DNA of 64,000 nt, taken from Firm-04 sp045627405 (GTDB lineage Bacteria; Bacillota; Clostridia; Oscillospirales; Ruminococcaceae). Each line of letters opens with the position of its first letter. Position 1 is the stretch's first letter. Positions 8,497-16,924 of the stretch are shown here, piece by piece. The stretch covers positions 23,357-87,356 of the forward strand of contig JAZQNP010000040.1 in assembly GCA_045627405.1 (NCBI GenBank), written 5' to 3'. The position numbers were made by a program, and so were the translations under genes. The notes beneath the pieces were generated by a model. It was not told the origin of the DNA, ran no database searches, and saw nothing but the letters and a program-made list of their open reading frames with translations.

Positions 8497-9897
8497 TTAA
8501 ACGGGATGAATTTGTTTTTCGGCATTGCCGTGAACGCCGTCCAGTCCGAATTTTTCGTCACGGCGTTTCTCAAAGAACTTGACTGCGACCTGTCCGAACT
8601 GTGCGTAGGAGAGAACATCCTCATCCTGCATCGTCCATTCTGCACACTCTTCGCGCAGCTTATCCAGCTCCGGTTCCAGCAGATCTGCCGGACGGCAGGT
8701 GATCGGTTCTGCATCTTTGAGGATCATCTTCTGGAATTCAGGGTCGATCGGCAGCGGAGTTTTGCCGTACTCGCCGCGCACCATTGCGCGGAATTCCTTT
8801 GTGACCATCTTGTAACGCTCGCCGCCGATGATATTGAACACAGCCTGTGTGCCGACAATCTGGGAGGTCGGCGTGACGAGCGGCGGGTAGCCCGCATCCT
8901 GACGGACACGCGGGACTTCTTCCAGCACTGCGGTGAGCTGATCTTCCTTGCCTGCCTGTTTGAGCTGGGAAAGCAGGTTCGAGAGCATGCCGCCCGGAAC
9001 CTGATAGATCAGCGTTTTGGCGTCTGTGGCAAGCATCTTCGGGTCAAGCAGACCCTCTTTGATATACTTTTCGCGCAGATTCATGAAGAACGGACGCAGC
9101 GCGCAGATCTTTGCCAGATCAATGCCGGTGTCATATTCGGTACCCTGCAATGCCGCAACCATAGATTCTGTCGGTGCATGGGAGGTGCCGAGAGCCAGCG
9201 GACTCATCGCAGTATCAATGACATCGCAGCCTGCTTCAACCGCTTTCATCAGACACATCGAAGCGAGACCCGAGGTGTAGTGCGTGTGGAGCTGAATCGG
9301 CAGATCGACTGTGGCTTTCAGTGCCTTGACCAGTGATTCGGCGCGGTACGGCGTCAGCAGAGCCGCCATATCCTTGATGCAGATGGAATCTGCACCGGCA
9401 TCTGCGATCTGCTTTGCATAGTTAACAAAGTATTCATCGGTGAAAATATCGCCGGTCGTGAAGCTCATTGCCACCTGAACATGCGCGCCGCCCTCTTTTT
9501 TCGCCGCATTGATTGCGGTTTGGAGATTGCGGATGTCGTTCAGCGCGTCAAAGATGCGGATGACATCAATGCCGTTTGCGATGGATTTCTGCACGAAATA
9601 TTCCACCACATCATCGGCATAATGCCGGTAGCCGAGCATATTCTGACCGCGGAACAGCATTTGCAGCGGTGTGTTCGGCATGTTCTTTTTGAGGATCCGC
9701 AGACGCTCCCACGGGTCCTCTCCCAGAAAGCGCAGGCAGGAGTCAAATGTCGCTCCGCCCCAGCATTCGATGGAACGAAAGCCGATCTCATCCAGAGCCG
9801 GAAGAATTTCCAGCATATCATTTGTCGTCATGCGGGTGGCGAGCAGAGACTGGTGCGCATCCCGCAGGACGGTTTCTGTAATTCCGATTTTTGCCAT
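8497..9897 (-). CDS. biotin-dependent carboxyltransferase, OadA / transcarboxylase 5S type
   Basis: The 466-residue protein is a pyruvate/oxaloacetate carboxyltransferase with an HMGL-like TIM barrel. LRDAHQSLLATRM at the N-terminus, IECWGGATFDSCLRFLGEDP, FRGQNMLGYRHYADD and the metal-binding LHTHYTSGLA are hallmarks. It ends without a biotinyl domain; that domain is a separate protein encoded just upstream. The family moves CO2 between carboxybiotin and pyruvate/oxaloacetate. Context (a 12S-like gene and a biotin carrier, no biotin carboxylase and no membrane OadB nearby) suggests a transcarboxylase or a soluble part of a decarboxylase. It is the third gene of the operon. Confidence 0.9.
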   Translation of the reverse strand: MAKIGITETVLRDAHQSLLATRMTTNDMLEILPALDEIGFRSIECWGGATFDSCLRFLGEDPWERLRILKKNMPNTPLQMLFRGQNMLGYRHYADDVVEYFVQKSIANGIDVIRIFDALNDIRNLQTAINAAKKEGGAHVQVAMSFTTGDIFTDEYFVNYAKQIADAGADSICIKDMAALLTPYRAESLVKALKATVDLPIQLHTHYTSGLASMCLMKAVEAGCDVIDTAMSPLALGTSHAPTESMVAALQGTEYDTGIDLAKICALRPFFMNLREKYIKEGLLDPKMLATDAKTLIYQVPGGMLSNLLSQLKQAGKEDQLTAVLEEVPRVRQDAGYPPLVTPTSQIVGTQAVFNIIGGERYKMVTKEFRAMVRGEYGKTPLPIDPEFQKMILKDAEPITCRPADLLEPELDKLREECAEWTMQDEDVLSYAQFGQVAVKFFEKRRDEKFGLDGVHGNAEKQIHPV

Positions 9898-9911
9898 ATG
9901 ATCACGCTTTC

Positions 9912-10307
9912 TCAGCCCAGAACGGCAAGTGCATCGCCGGGATTGACCGCGCTGCCCTTGGTGGTATTGACCGCCAGGATCGTTCCGTCTTCCGGTGCCA
10001 CGATGTCATTTTCCATCTTCATGGCTTCCAGGATAAAGAGCGTCTGTCCTTTTGTGACAGTGTCACCGACTGCGCACTTGACATCAAGAATGGTGCCGGG
10101 CATCGGTGCGGAAACCGGAGTACCGTCTGCGGCTGCTGCGGGTGCGGGTGCCGGTGCAGCAGGAGCTGCCGGTGTGCTTGCTGCCGGTGCCGCTGCCGGA
10201 GCGGGTGCGGCTGCTGCGGGTGCCGGTGCTGAACCTGCGCCGAGTTCTTCTACAACAACATCATATTGCTTGCTGTTCACGGTGACGCGAAACTGTTTCG
10301 TACTCAT
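9912..10307 (-). CDS. biotin carboxyl carrier protein (1.3S / GcdC-like)
   Basis: The 131-residue protein has a short N-terminal region, a Pro/Ala linker (about residues 27-60) and a C-terminal biotinyl domain with the biotinylation motif EAMKMEND; the Lys of AMKM carries biotin. The architecture matches the small carriers of sodium-pumping decarboxylases and transcarboxylase. AGGAGG precedes the ATG. It sits between the 12S-like gene (43 bases) and the 5S-like gene (14 bases), so it would shuttle carboxyl groups between these two subunits. Confidence 0.95.
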   Translation of the reverse strand: MSTKQFRVTVNSKQYDVVVEELGAGSAPAPAAAAPAPAAAPAASTPAAPAAPAPAPAAAADGTPVSAPMPGTILDVKCAVGDTVTKGQTLFILEAMKMENDIVAPEDGTILAVNTTKGSAVNPGDALAVLG

Positions 10308-10350
10308 ATCAATAATCCTCCTGGCTGTTTGATCGCATTCTGAATGTACA

Positions 10351-11733
10351 TCAGAACGGAATATTGCTGTGCTTTTTCGGCAGATTTGTAACGCGCTTGC
10401 CTTCCAGCAGATCGAGCGTGTCGATCACTGCCTGACGGGTATCTGCCGGTGCAATGACGCTGTCAATGACACCGAGCTGAGCGGCTTTTTCTGCCGATGC
10501 AAGTGTCTGCTTGTATTCCTTTGCAAGCTCTGCGCGCTTTGCATTGGCATCTGCTGCGCCTTTGAGCTTGTCATGCCACAGAAATTCCACGGCTGCCTCC
10601 GGACGAAGCGGTGCGATTGCCGCATCCGTCCATGCCAGCACATAGTCGCTGCCGGCACCTCTGCCCGCAATCGCGGAGAATGCTGCGCCGCAGCTTTCGC
10701 CGGCAATCAGTGCGACCTTGATTGTGGTTGCCTCTGCGTACGCGCCGCAGAGCTGGGTCATCGCACGGAGCGAGCCGTTTCTTACGGCATCGTTGTCCGC
10801 TGCGAATCCGACCGTATCGACAACCGTTACCACCGGAACGGAGAACGCGTCGCATGTACGGACAAAACGCGCCATTTTTGCGGCGTCATCCGCTGTCAGT
10901 GCGCCGTCTGTCTTAGCAGTCGAGATCAGACCGACTGTCATGCCGCGCACGGTTGCAAGTGCGGTTTCCGCGCTGTCGCCGTATGCTTCATAAAGCGGGA
11001 GCAGCGAGTTTGCGTCTGCGATGCCGCCGAGCAGATTCTCTTTTGTGCATGCTGCCTGCGGAACATCAAATTCTGTGATCGGTGCGCCGGCGAGGTTATT
11101 TGCCGGGAGCATCCGAAGAATTGCCTTTGCCTGTGCCATGACCGCGGCATCATCCTCTGCGACAGCAGCGACAACACCTGCTTTTGCTGCGGTTTCAGGC
11201 TTTGCGGCATCGGTGCCGAAGGGCGGGGTGAGATAAAGCTCCGCTTTTTCTGTTGCGAGGACAAAATCTGCCTCTGCTGCCAGCAGTGCTGCGCTGCCTG
11301 CACAGACACCTGCAATGACCGAGATCTGCGGCACGACGCCGGAGAGCCGCGCGGAGACGGCGATCAGCTTGCCGTATGCACTGAGCGAATCCGCCGTGCC
11401 GTCCACATATACGCCCTCAGAATCATAGATGCCGATGACCGGTGTGCCGGTTTTTGCAGCGAGATTATAAAGCCGCTTGATTTTTCCGGCAGTGCTGCTG
11501 CCTAAGACGCCGCCGTTGACATCGGGAGCCTGTGCGAATGCACAGACAGGCTGTCCCTCGACATAGCCGTGTGCGCAGATGACTGCTGCGGGAGCGTCTT
11601 TTTCCGTGCGCAGGGCATCCAGCTCGGTGAACGTGCCGTTGTCAAACAGAAGCGCGAGGCGTTCTTTTGCGATAGTTCCGTGATTTTCCATATGCTCTGT
11701 ACGCATCCTTTCGTAGGAAGAATTGGAATCCAT
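10351..11733 (-). CDS. acyl-CoA carboxyltransferase-like subunit (12S / PccB / MmdA family)
   Basis: The 460-residue protein has the two crotonase-fold halves of acyl-CoA carboxyltransferases: an N-terminal half with KERLALLFDNGTFTEL and an oxyanion-type turn GVCAGSAALLA, and a C-terminal half with VVTVVDTVGF and AGESCGAAFSAIAGRGAG. It is shorter and more divergent than 12S or PccB subunits of about 510-610 residues, so the acyl-CoA substrate (methylmalonyl-CoA or other) is uncertain. It heads the operon with the biotin carrier and 5S-like genes. The first ATG (11733) lies only 8 bases after the -10 box with no ribosome site; in-frame ATGs at 11706 and 11691 are alternatives, the latter 14 bases after AAAGGA. 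Confidence 0.85.
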   Translation of the reverse strand: MDSNSSYERMRTEHMENHGTIAKERLALLFDNGTFTELDALRTEKDAPAAVICAHGYVEGQPVCAFAQAPDVNGGVLGSSTAGKIKRLYNLAAKTGTPVIGIYDSEGVYVDGTADSLSAYGKLIAVSARLSGVVPQISVIAGVCAGSAALLAAEADFVLATEKAELYLTPPFGTDAAKPETAAKAGVVAAVAEDDAAVMAQAKAILRMLPANNLAGAPITEFDVPQAACTKENLLGGIADANSLLPLYEAYGDSAETALATVRGMTVGLISTAKTDGALTADDAAKMARFVRTCDAFSVPVVTVVDTVGFAADNDAVRNGSLRAMTQLCGAYAEATTIKVALIAGESCGAAFSAIAGRGAGSDYVLAWTDAAIAPLRPEAAVEFLWHDKLKGAADANAKRAELAKEYKQTLASAEKAAQLGVIDSVIAPADTRQAVIDTLDLLEGKRVTNLPKKHSNIPF

Positions 11734-11741
11734 ACTGTATT

Positions 11742-11770
11742 ATTATAGCATATCCGAACGCAAATTGCAA
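11742..11770 (-). promoter_or_regulatory. promoter of the carboxyltransferase operon
   Basis: Minus-strand TTGCAA (11765-11770) and TATAAT (11742-11747) are 17 bases apart. The predicted transcript would start within a few bases of the annotated ATG at 11733. Confidence 0.7.
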
Positions 11771-11835
11771 GCCCTTTTCCTAAAAAATGAAAGGATCCGC
11801 ATGTGTTTTTTTCAGCAGAATTTTCATGCAAAAAA

Positions 11836-11865
11836 ACACCCGACTCCAAAAACGGAATCGGGTGT
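11836..11865 (-). terminator. terminator after the dockerin metalloprotease-like gene
   Basis: Arms at 11836-11848 and 11853-11865 (ACACCCGA...TCC pairing with GGA...TCGGGTGT) form a hairpin 18 bases after the minus-strand stop, followed on that strand by TTTTTTGC. Confidence 0.85.
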
Positions 11866-11882
11866 CGGATTGTACCGTATAC

Positions 11883-14654
11883 TCAGCTCATTGTGACCTT
11901 GCCGAAATCGGAATAGGAGATTTTGCCGCTGATATAGCCGAGCAGCTTGTTGAGGTCGGTGGAATTGATTGTGCCGTCGTACTCAACATCCGCATTCAGT
12001 CTGCCCTGCGTGGACAGTGTTGCGGTGCCGCTGATGGACTTTGCAATCAGAATTGCGTCTGCGAGCTCTACGCGGTCTGCGTAGGTTGCACCCTCGGAGC
12101 AGTCTGCGTTGCCCCAGTCGCTGTCATCGGTATCGGGCGTCTGACCGCCTTCGGGATCGGTGTCGTCGATTGCCTCGCTGCCGGAATAGGTTGTTGCCGG
12201 CTCATCGACTGCCTTGAAATAGAAGTTGAGATAATCGACTGCGCCCTTGAAGCTGTTGTGCGCAAGGCTCTTGCCGACATAGGCGGCATCGGTCTCGCTG
12301 GCACTCATCACATTCTGCGCCGTCAGAGAAATGCTGCCCGATGCTGCCTGCGTGCCGTTGATCAGCAGCGTGCCGTTTCCGTCGATCAGACGGATCGTGA
12401 TTTTGCTCCACGCGCCCTTGGTCAGCGGAACGGAGGCTGTCAGCTTCTGCACGGTCTTGCCGTCTGTGATGGTGAATTCCGCCACGCCGTTTGCATTGCT
12501 CGGTGTGAATGCCATATAAGCATTTTCGTCACCGAACCAGAAGAGATCCTGCTGTGCGGTGCCGCCCTTCCAGAGTGCCGCAAGGCTGATCTGGATATTG
12601 TTTGTGCGGAGCAGGGAGGCATCCACTTGCAGATAATCGTCTGCGCCGTCGAACGAGACCACACCGTTTGCGGAAGTGCGGCTGCTCTGCCACTCCGCAC
12701 CGGTCTGATAGGCGTCGGTTGCTGCATATTTATCCTGCGCCCAGACATTGCGTTCGCTGCCGAATTCATAGCCTGCGATCAGACCGTCGGTGTACTGTTT
12801 GCCGGCGGTGTCCAGCCAGCCGTATGCCGTGCCGCCGCCGCTCAGTGTCTCGCCGTTTGCGTAGTCGCCTTCGAGAATCATCTGACCGGAATAATTGCCT
12901 GTACCGTAGACATAGGATGTGCCTTTGATCACGGCATTGTCTGTCACGGTGACATTTTCAATCAGGTATGCTTTTTGCAGGATTTTCGCATTGCCGGAGA
13001 TGTTGCAGAGTGCCGTGACGACCGCACTGTCGCTGACAACCGCATTATCACTGATTGTCACTGAGCCGAATTTCCATCCGTTGTCATAAACCATGCCGCC
13101 GCCGTTGACGACTGCATGACCGCTGATTACGGCGTTATCTTTGATTGTTGCACTGCCTGCAACAATCGCGTAGTCCTCGATGCGGACATTGCCGGAGATG
13201 CTTGCCGAGTCGAGTACCATTGCGTTCGGACCGACATAGACGGAATCCGCGACTGTCGCGCCGTTTGCGACCCAGCCGCCGCCGTTGCTGTGTGCATGAC
13301 CGCTGCCCTTGGAATACCCGCCGGACTGCTGCACTTCTGCGCCGCTCAGTTTGATTTCATAGGGGTACTTTCTGCGTGCTTGGCTGTTCTTATAAGAGGA
13401 TTTATTGTCTTTGTCAAAGCAGTTGATCGGATAAATGTCCTTGGGTGTTCCGCAGACGGTCAGATATGCCTTCGCCGCGCCTGCTGTCGGGACAGACATG
13501 GTGTCTCCGTCGTCAAAGAGATCGGAATATGTCTCGTTGCCGCTTGCATCGACCGTGACAATACATGCGCGCCAGCCGGCATTGCTGTCATCCGACAGTC
13601 CCTTGAAGCTGACTGTAATCGTATCGCCTGTGATGTTCAGCGGTACGATATTGATGCCGGTCTGCATCGGAGCCTCTTCTTCCGGCACACGCAGCGTACC
13701 CTCTGCTGTCTCTTCCAGAACCGTGTAGAACAGATTCCAGTACCACGGAGAAGAGGAGAGCAGCTTGTTGAATTCCGACTGATATGCACTCTGATTGCCG
13801 AAATCAAACGTCGCCATGCGCTTTGCATAGTGACCGAGTACATCCTGTGCATCGACGCCGAAGAGACGGGTGATCGTATCCAGCGGATATTCATTCGTCT
13901 TGGCTTCGGAGATCATGCGCTTGACCGAATCCAGTCCGAGTGTGCCGAGATTGTCCGGATTGTAGGACATGTAGACGAGGAACGGCCAGACCTCATAGTA
14001 ATTTCTGCCGTGCGGCAGCGTGAGGCTCAGGTTGCGCAGATACGGCTCAAAGCCGCAGGTCTGCGTGCTGCCGGGATAGTAGTCGCTGTAAAGATACATC
14101 TCGCGGAACCAGTTTGCGAGCGGCTCCCACCATGCGCCGGTGATGTCCTGATCGACCCATGCTTTCTGCTGCATCGTGACGACATGGCCGAATTCGTGCG
14201 CCACGGTGAGGTCATCCAGCATCGCGTTCGGGCTGATGATCTCAATGCCGTAGCCGTCCTCTGCGCTCATGAACGCCCAGCCGTCCGGATACTGGCTCAG
14301 ACCTGTGTAGGTCAGGTAGACGCAGGTTTTATATTTCTGCGAACTTCTGCCGTAAATATCTATGTTCATGTTTTCCATGCCGAGATATTCGCCGTAGCAG
14401 TTCCACAGACGCTCATACGCTTCCAGATTCCGTTTCAGAAATGCGTCGTTGACCTGACCGGTCGTGTCGTTGTTGCCGTAGAAAATAACAAAATGTTCGG
14501 ATTCTGCATAGTTTGCCGAGGTGCAGTAGCCCCATTTGTCGCGGATTAAATATGTGTCGTCCGCAGATGCCGTGAGCTGAATTGCCGGAAGCGACTGCAT
14601 TGCAAGCAAGATTGCCGCTGCGCCGGATACAGCCCGATGGAATGTGTGTGCCAT
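11883..14654 (-). CDS. secreted dockerin protein: DUF6055-like metalloprotease region, beta-helix repeats, LamG-like domain
   Basis: The 923-residue protein begins with a signal peptide (cleavage near residue 31, TASADDTYL). The first 320 residues resemble DUF6055; HEFGH at 153-157 and Glu 177 in WWEPLANWF, twenty residues later, fit a gluzincin-type zinc site. A beta-sandwich-like stretch follows. About residues 450-600 hold repeats of the left-handed beta-helix kind (GATVADSVYVGPNAMVLDS and similar). About 625-800 is a LamG/concanavalin-like domain (FDGADDYLQVD). The C-terminal 70 residues are a dockerin with a good second repeat (LNADVEYDGTINSTDLNKLL). It probably docks on a cellulosome and cuts a protein or glycoprotein target; substrate unknown. 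AGGGGG precedes the ATG. Confidence 0.85.
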   Translation of the reverse strand: MAHTFHRAVSGAAAILLAMQSLPAIQLTASADDTYLIRDKWGYCTSANYAESEHFVIFYGNNDTTGQVNDAFLKRNLEAYERLWNCYGEYLGMENMNIDIYGRSSQKYKTCVYLTYTGLSQYPDGWAFMSAEDGYGIEIISPNAMLDDLTVAHEFGHVVTMQQKAWVDQDITGAWWEPLANWFREMYLYSDYYPGSTQTCGFEPYLRNLSLTLPHGRNYYEVWPFLVYMSYNPDNLGTLGLDSVKRMISEAKTNEYPLDTITRLFGVDAQDVLGHYAKRMATFDFGNQSAYQSEFNKLLSSSPWYWNLFYTVLEETAEGTLRVPEEEAPMQTGINIVPLNITGDTITVSFKGLSDDSNAGWRACIVTVDASGNETYSDLFDDGDTMSVPTAGAAKAYLTVCGTPKDIYPINCFDKDNKSSYKNSQARRKYPYEIKLSGAEVQQSGGYSKGSGHAHSNGGGWVANGATVADSVYVGPNAMVLDSASISGNVRIEDYAIVAGSATIKDNAVISGHAVVNGGGMVYDNGWKFGSVTISDNAVVSDSAVVTALCNISGNAKILQKAYLIENVTVTDNAVIKGTSYVYGTGNYSGQMILEGDYANGETLSGGGTAYGWLDTAGKQYTDGLIAGYEFGSERNVWAQDKYAATDAYQTGAEWQSSRTSANGVVSFDGADDYLQVDASLLRTNNIQISLAALWKGGTAQQDLFWFGDENAYMAFTPSNANGVAEFTITDGKTVQKLTASVPLTKGAWSKITIRLIDGNGTLLINGTQAASGSISLTAQNVMSASETDAAYVGKSLAHNSFKGAVDYLNFYFKAVDEPATTYSGSEAIDDTDPEGGQTPDTDDSDWGNADCSEGATYADRVELADAILIAKSISGTATLSTQGRLNADVEYDGTINSTDLNKLLGYISGKISYSDFGKVTMS

Positions 14655-14723
14655 TTCTTGATTTCCCCCTGTTCTGATTTATGTTATCCGTACCTATTTA
14701 TATGGGAAGGCCGGACTGTTTCC

Positions 14724-14753
14724 AATATAACATAACAAAAAAGCAAAAGTCAA
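14724..14753 (-). promoter_or_regulatory. promoter of the dockerin metalloprotease-like gene
   Basis: Minus-strand TTGACT (14748-14753) and TATATT (14724-14729) are 18 bases apart. A 7-base inverted repeat, CCGGACT at 14711-14717 and AGTCCGG at about 14791-14797, flanks it; whether it is an operator is unknown. Confidence 0.55.
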
Positions 14754-14862
14754 CAATATGACAGTGATTGAACACAATCCGACACAATATAGTCCGGAAT
14801 GTATATATCAAAATGAATATTACATGCCACGAATGAAGATCTGAAAAATACACAAAAAACAC

Positions 14863-14891
14863 TTGCAATGCGCAAGTTTTTGTGCTATAAT
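14863..14891 (+). promoter_or_regulatory. promoter of the sensor GGDEF gene
   Basis: TTGCAA (14863-14868) and TATAAT (14886-14891) are 17 bases apart, about 50 bases before the start codon. Confidence 0.75.
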
Positions 14892-14946
14892 AATTATGTG
14901 TAGATAAATACACATTGATCCATTGCGATCGGAGGTGACATGAAAA

Positions 14947-16872
14947 GTGGCAAATGCAGTAAAAATCATCGGCGTTTGTCTTTCGGAGATTCATCAGGAG
15001 GATCGTCTGCACTTTATCGAAGCACTGAACCGCCATGCCTGTAAGGACGGCTATCGGCTGATTGTGTTCAATTCCTGTTCGGATCTGTTTGTGCCCGCCG
15101 ACGCGGAGAATATCGGTGAGATTTCGGTTTTCAAGCTGATTCCTTACCAAAAGCTCTCTGCAATGATCATGTTCCCGTATTTCCTTTCAGATAATCCGGT
15201 TGTTTATCAGGTCATTGATCAGTGCCGCAGACATAAAATTCCGGTCATTACGATCGACAAGGTTGTCGCCGGCTGTACCTCCTTTGCGTTTGCGTATGCA
15301 GATGTGTTTGAACGTCTGTGCAGACATGTCATTGAACACCATCATGCAAAAGACCTGCTGATGATGGCAGGCTCGCAGGATAATCTGTTTTCTGATGACC
15401 GCATGATGGGATTCCGACGTGCACTGGAAATCAACCATATCCCGTTTCGTGAGGATATGATCGGCTTCGGCGGCTTCTGGGAGGAACCCACTCACGATAC
15501 CATGGTGCGATGGTTTGAGAAAGAGCAGCGTCCGATTCCGGATGCGATTATCTGCGCAAACGATACGATGGCAATTACTGTCAGCATCTACTTGCAGAAA
15601 CGCGGAATCCGTGTGCCGGAAGAGTGTATTGTGACCGGTTTTGACGGCATTGCGCAGTCGAATTATCATATCCCGCATCTGACGACATGCAGACCCGATT
15701 ATGACAAGATGGGTGCGCAGCTTGTGGACGCAGTCAACAAGCTTGTCCGCGGCAAGGTATATCCCGCATCCAATATTGTCGATTTTGAAGTGTTCAAATC
15801 GCAGTCCTGCGGCTGTCAGCCTGTGACGGCTGAGAACATCAATGATGCTGTGCAGGACATCTATGCCCACTTGCTGCACTCCAAGGAACGGCAGGAGCTG
15901 ATGTGCAGATTGCAGTCCTATGTTGCCAATATCTCCGGCGTAGACGAGCTGTCCGGCGTGATGACGGATAAATTTGTATTCCACACGGCAGCATTCGCGC
16001 TCAACAATGATTTTTATGATCCTGAGCGTGCGCGGGAACGCGCCAAGAACGGTGTGCCGTTTACGGAAGAGCTGGATGTGCTGTTCCACCGGTATTTCTG
16101 GTGGCAGGGCGACCGGCAGACGCTGCCGCTCGGAGAATTGGTGCCGAAATGGGATATGCTTCTCGAACGTGAGGATCCGGTGCTGGTCTGTGCCATGCAC
16201 TTTCTGGATTTCCCGATGGGATACTGTGTGTTCCAGCCGAAGATCACCATTGACGACTATGAGAAGGTCCATACGTTCATGAATGCGATTGACGCTGCGC
16301 TCGGTACACTGCACAGCCGCACGCAGATCCGTGCGATCAACTCCAAATTGCAGGCTGTCAATGCAGAGCTGGACCGTCTTTATGCGCATGACCATATGAC
16401 AGGTCTCTTCAACAGACACGGATTTTACCGTGAGTTCCATACCCAGCAGATGGAGAATACCGGCTTGAAAGTCAGTGTGGTCTTCATCTCTGCCGATCTG
16501 GACGGTCTGAAAACCATCAATGATACCTACGGACATCTGGAAGGGGACAACGCGATTATAGCGGTCGCCCATGCGCTGCAAAAGAGTGCCGTGCAGAATG
16601 AGATCTGCGCTCGCTTCGGCGGTGATGAATTTGCCGTTGCTGCGCTGATCCGGCAGGGCGATGAAGATGCGTATTTCAAGGCATATAACAAACGGTTTCA
16701 GGACTATCTGGCATCTTACAACAAGGTGTCGGAAAATCCGTACAGCGTCGAGGCGAGCATCGGCTACTATGCCGAGCCGCTGCGAGAGGATTTTGACCTT
16801 GATGTGCTGATCAAAAATGCCGATGATATGATGTATTCCGATAAGCACAAGCGCAAGGCAGAACGCAAATAA
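14947..16872 (+). CDS. LacI-type sugar-sensor domain fused to a GGDEF diguanylate cyclase
   Basis: The 641-residue protein has, from its first residues to about 280, a periplasmic-binding-protein fold of the LacI/GalR ligand type (KIIGVCLSE, VITIDKVVAG, AIICANDTMAITVSIYLQKRG, VTGFDGIAQSNY) but no helix-turn-helix, signal peptide or membrane segment. A middle region (about 280-460) is unassigned. A short coiled-coil-like linker (SKLQAVNAELDRLYAHD) leads into a GGDEF domain from about 470, with DHMTGLFNRHGF and an intact RFGGDEF near 556-562. It should make cyclic di-GMP in the cytoplasm in response to a small ligand, probably a sugar. The GTG start follows GGAGGTG by about 9 bases. Confidence 0.9.
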   Translation: MANAVKIIGVCLSEIHQEDRLHFIEALNRHACKDGYRLIVFNSCSDLFVPADAENIGEISVFKLIPYQKLSAMIMFPYFLSDNPVVYQVIDQCRRHKIPVITIDKVVAGCTSFAFAYADVFERLCRHVIEHHHAKDLLMMAGSQDNLFSDDRMMGFRRALEINHIPFREDMIGFGGFWEEPTHDTMVRWFEKEQRPIPDAIICANDTMAITVSIYLQKRGIRVPEECIVTGFDGIAQSNYHIPHLTTCRPDYDKMGAQLVDAVNKLVRGKVYPASNIVDFEVFKSQSCGCQPVTAENINDAVQDIYAHLLHSKERQELMCRLQSYVANISGVDELSGVMTDKFVFHTAAFALNNDFYDPERARERAKNGVPFTEELDVLFHRYFWWQGDRQTLPLGELVPKWDMLLEREDPVLVCAMHFLDFPMGYCVFQPKITIDDYEKVHTFMNAIDAALGTLHSRTQIRAINSKLQAVNAELDRLYAHDHMTGLFNRHGFYREFHTQQMENTGLKVSVVFISADLDGLKTINDTYGHLEGDNAIIAVAHALQKSAVQNEICARFGGDEFAVAALIRQGDEDAYFKAYNKRFQDYLASYNKVSENPYSVEASIGYYAEPLREDFDLDVLIKNADDMMYSDKHKRKAERK

Positions 16873-16880
16873 CAAAAACG

Positions 16881-16908
16881 AATCCCCGCACAGGAGCGTG
16901 CGGGGATT
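16881..16908. terminator. bidirectional terminator between the GGDEF gene and thrS
   Basis: AATCCCCGCA (16881-16890) pairs with TGCGGGGATT (16899-16908); TTTTT follows on the plus strand and GTTTTTG on the minus strand, serving both convergent genes. Confidence 0.85.
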
Positions 16909-16924
16909 TTTCTTCTTCTTCGGA

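Noticed and set aside
8497..11733. Sodium-pumping oxaloacetate decarboxylase
   Set aside because: No membrane beta subunit (OadB) or gamma subunit is in the window, and an acyl-CoA carboxyltransferase-like subunit is present instead.
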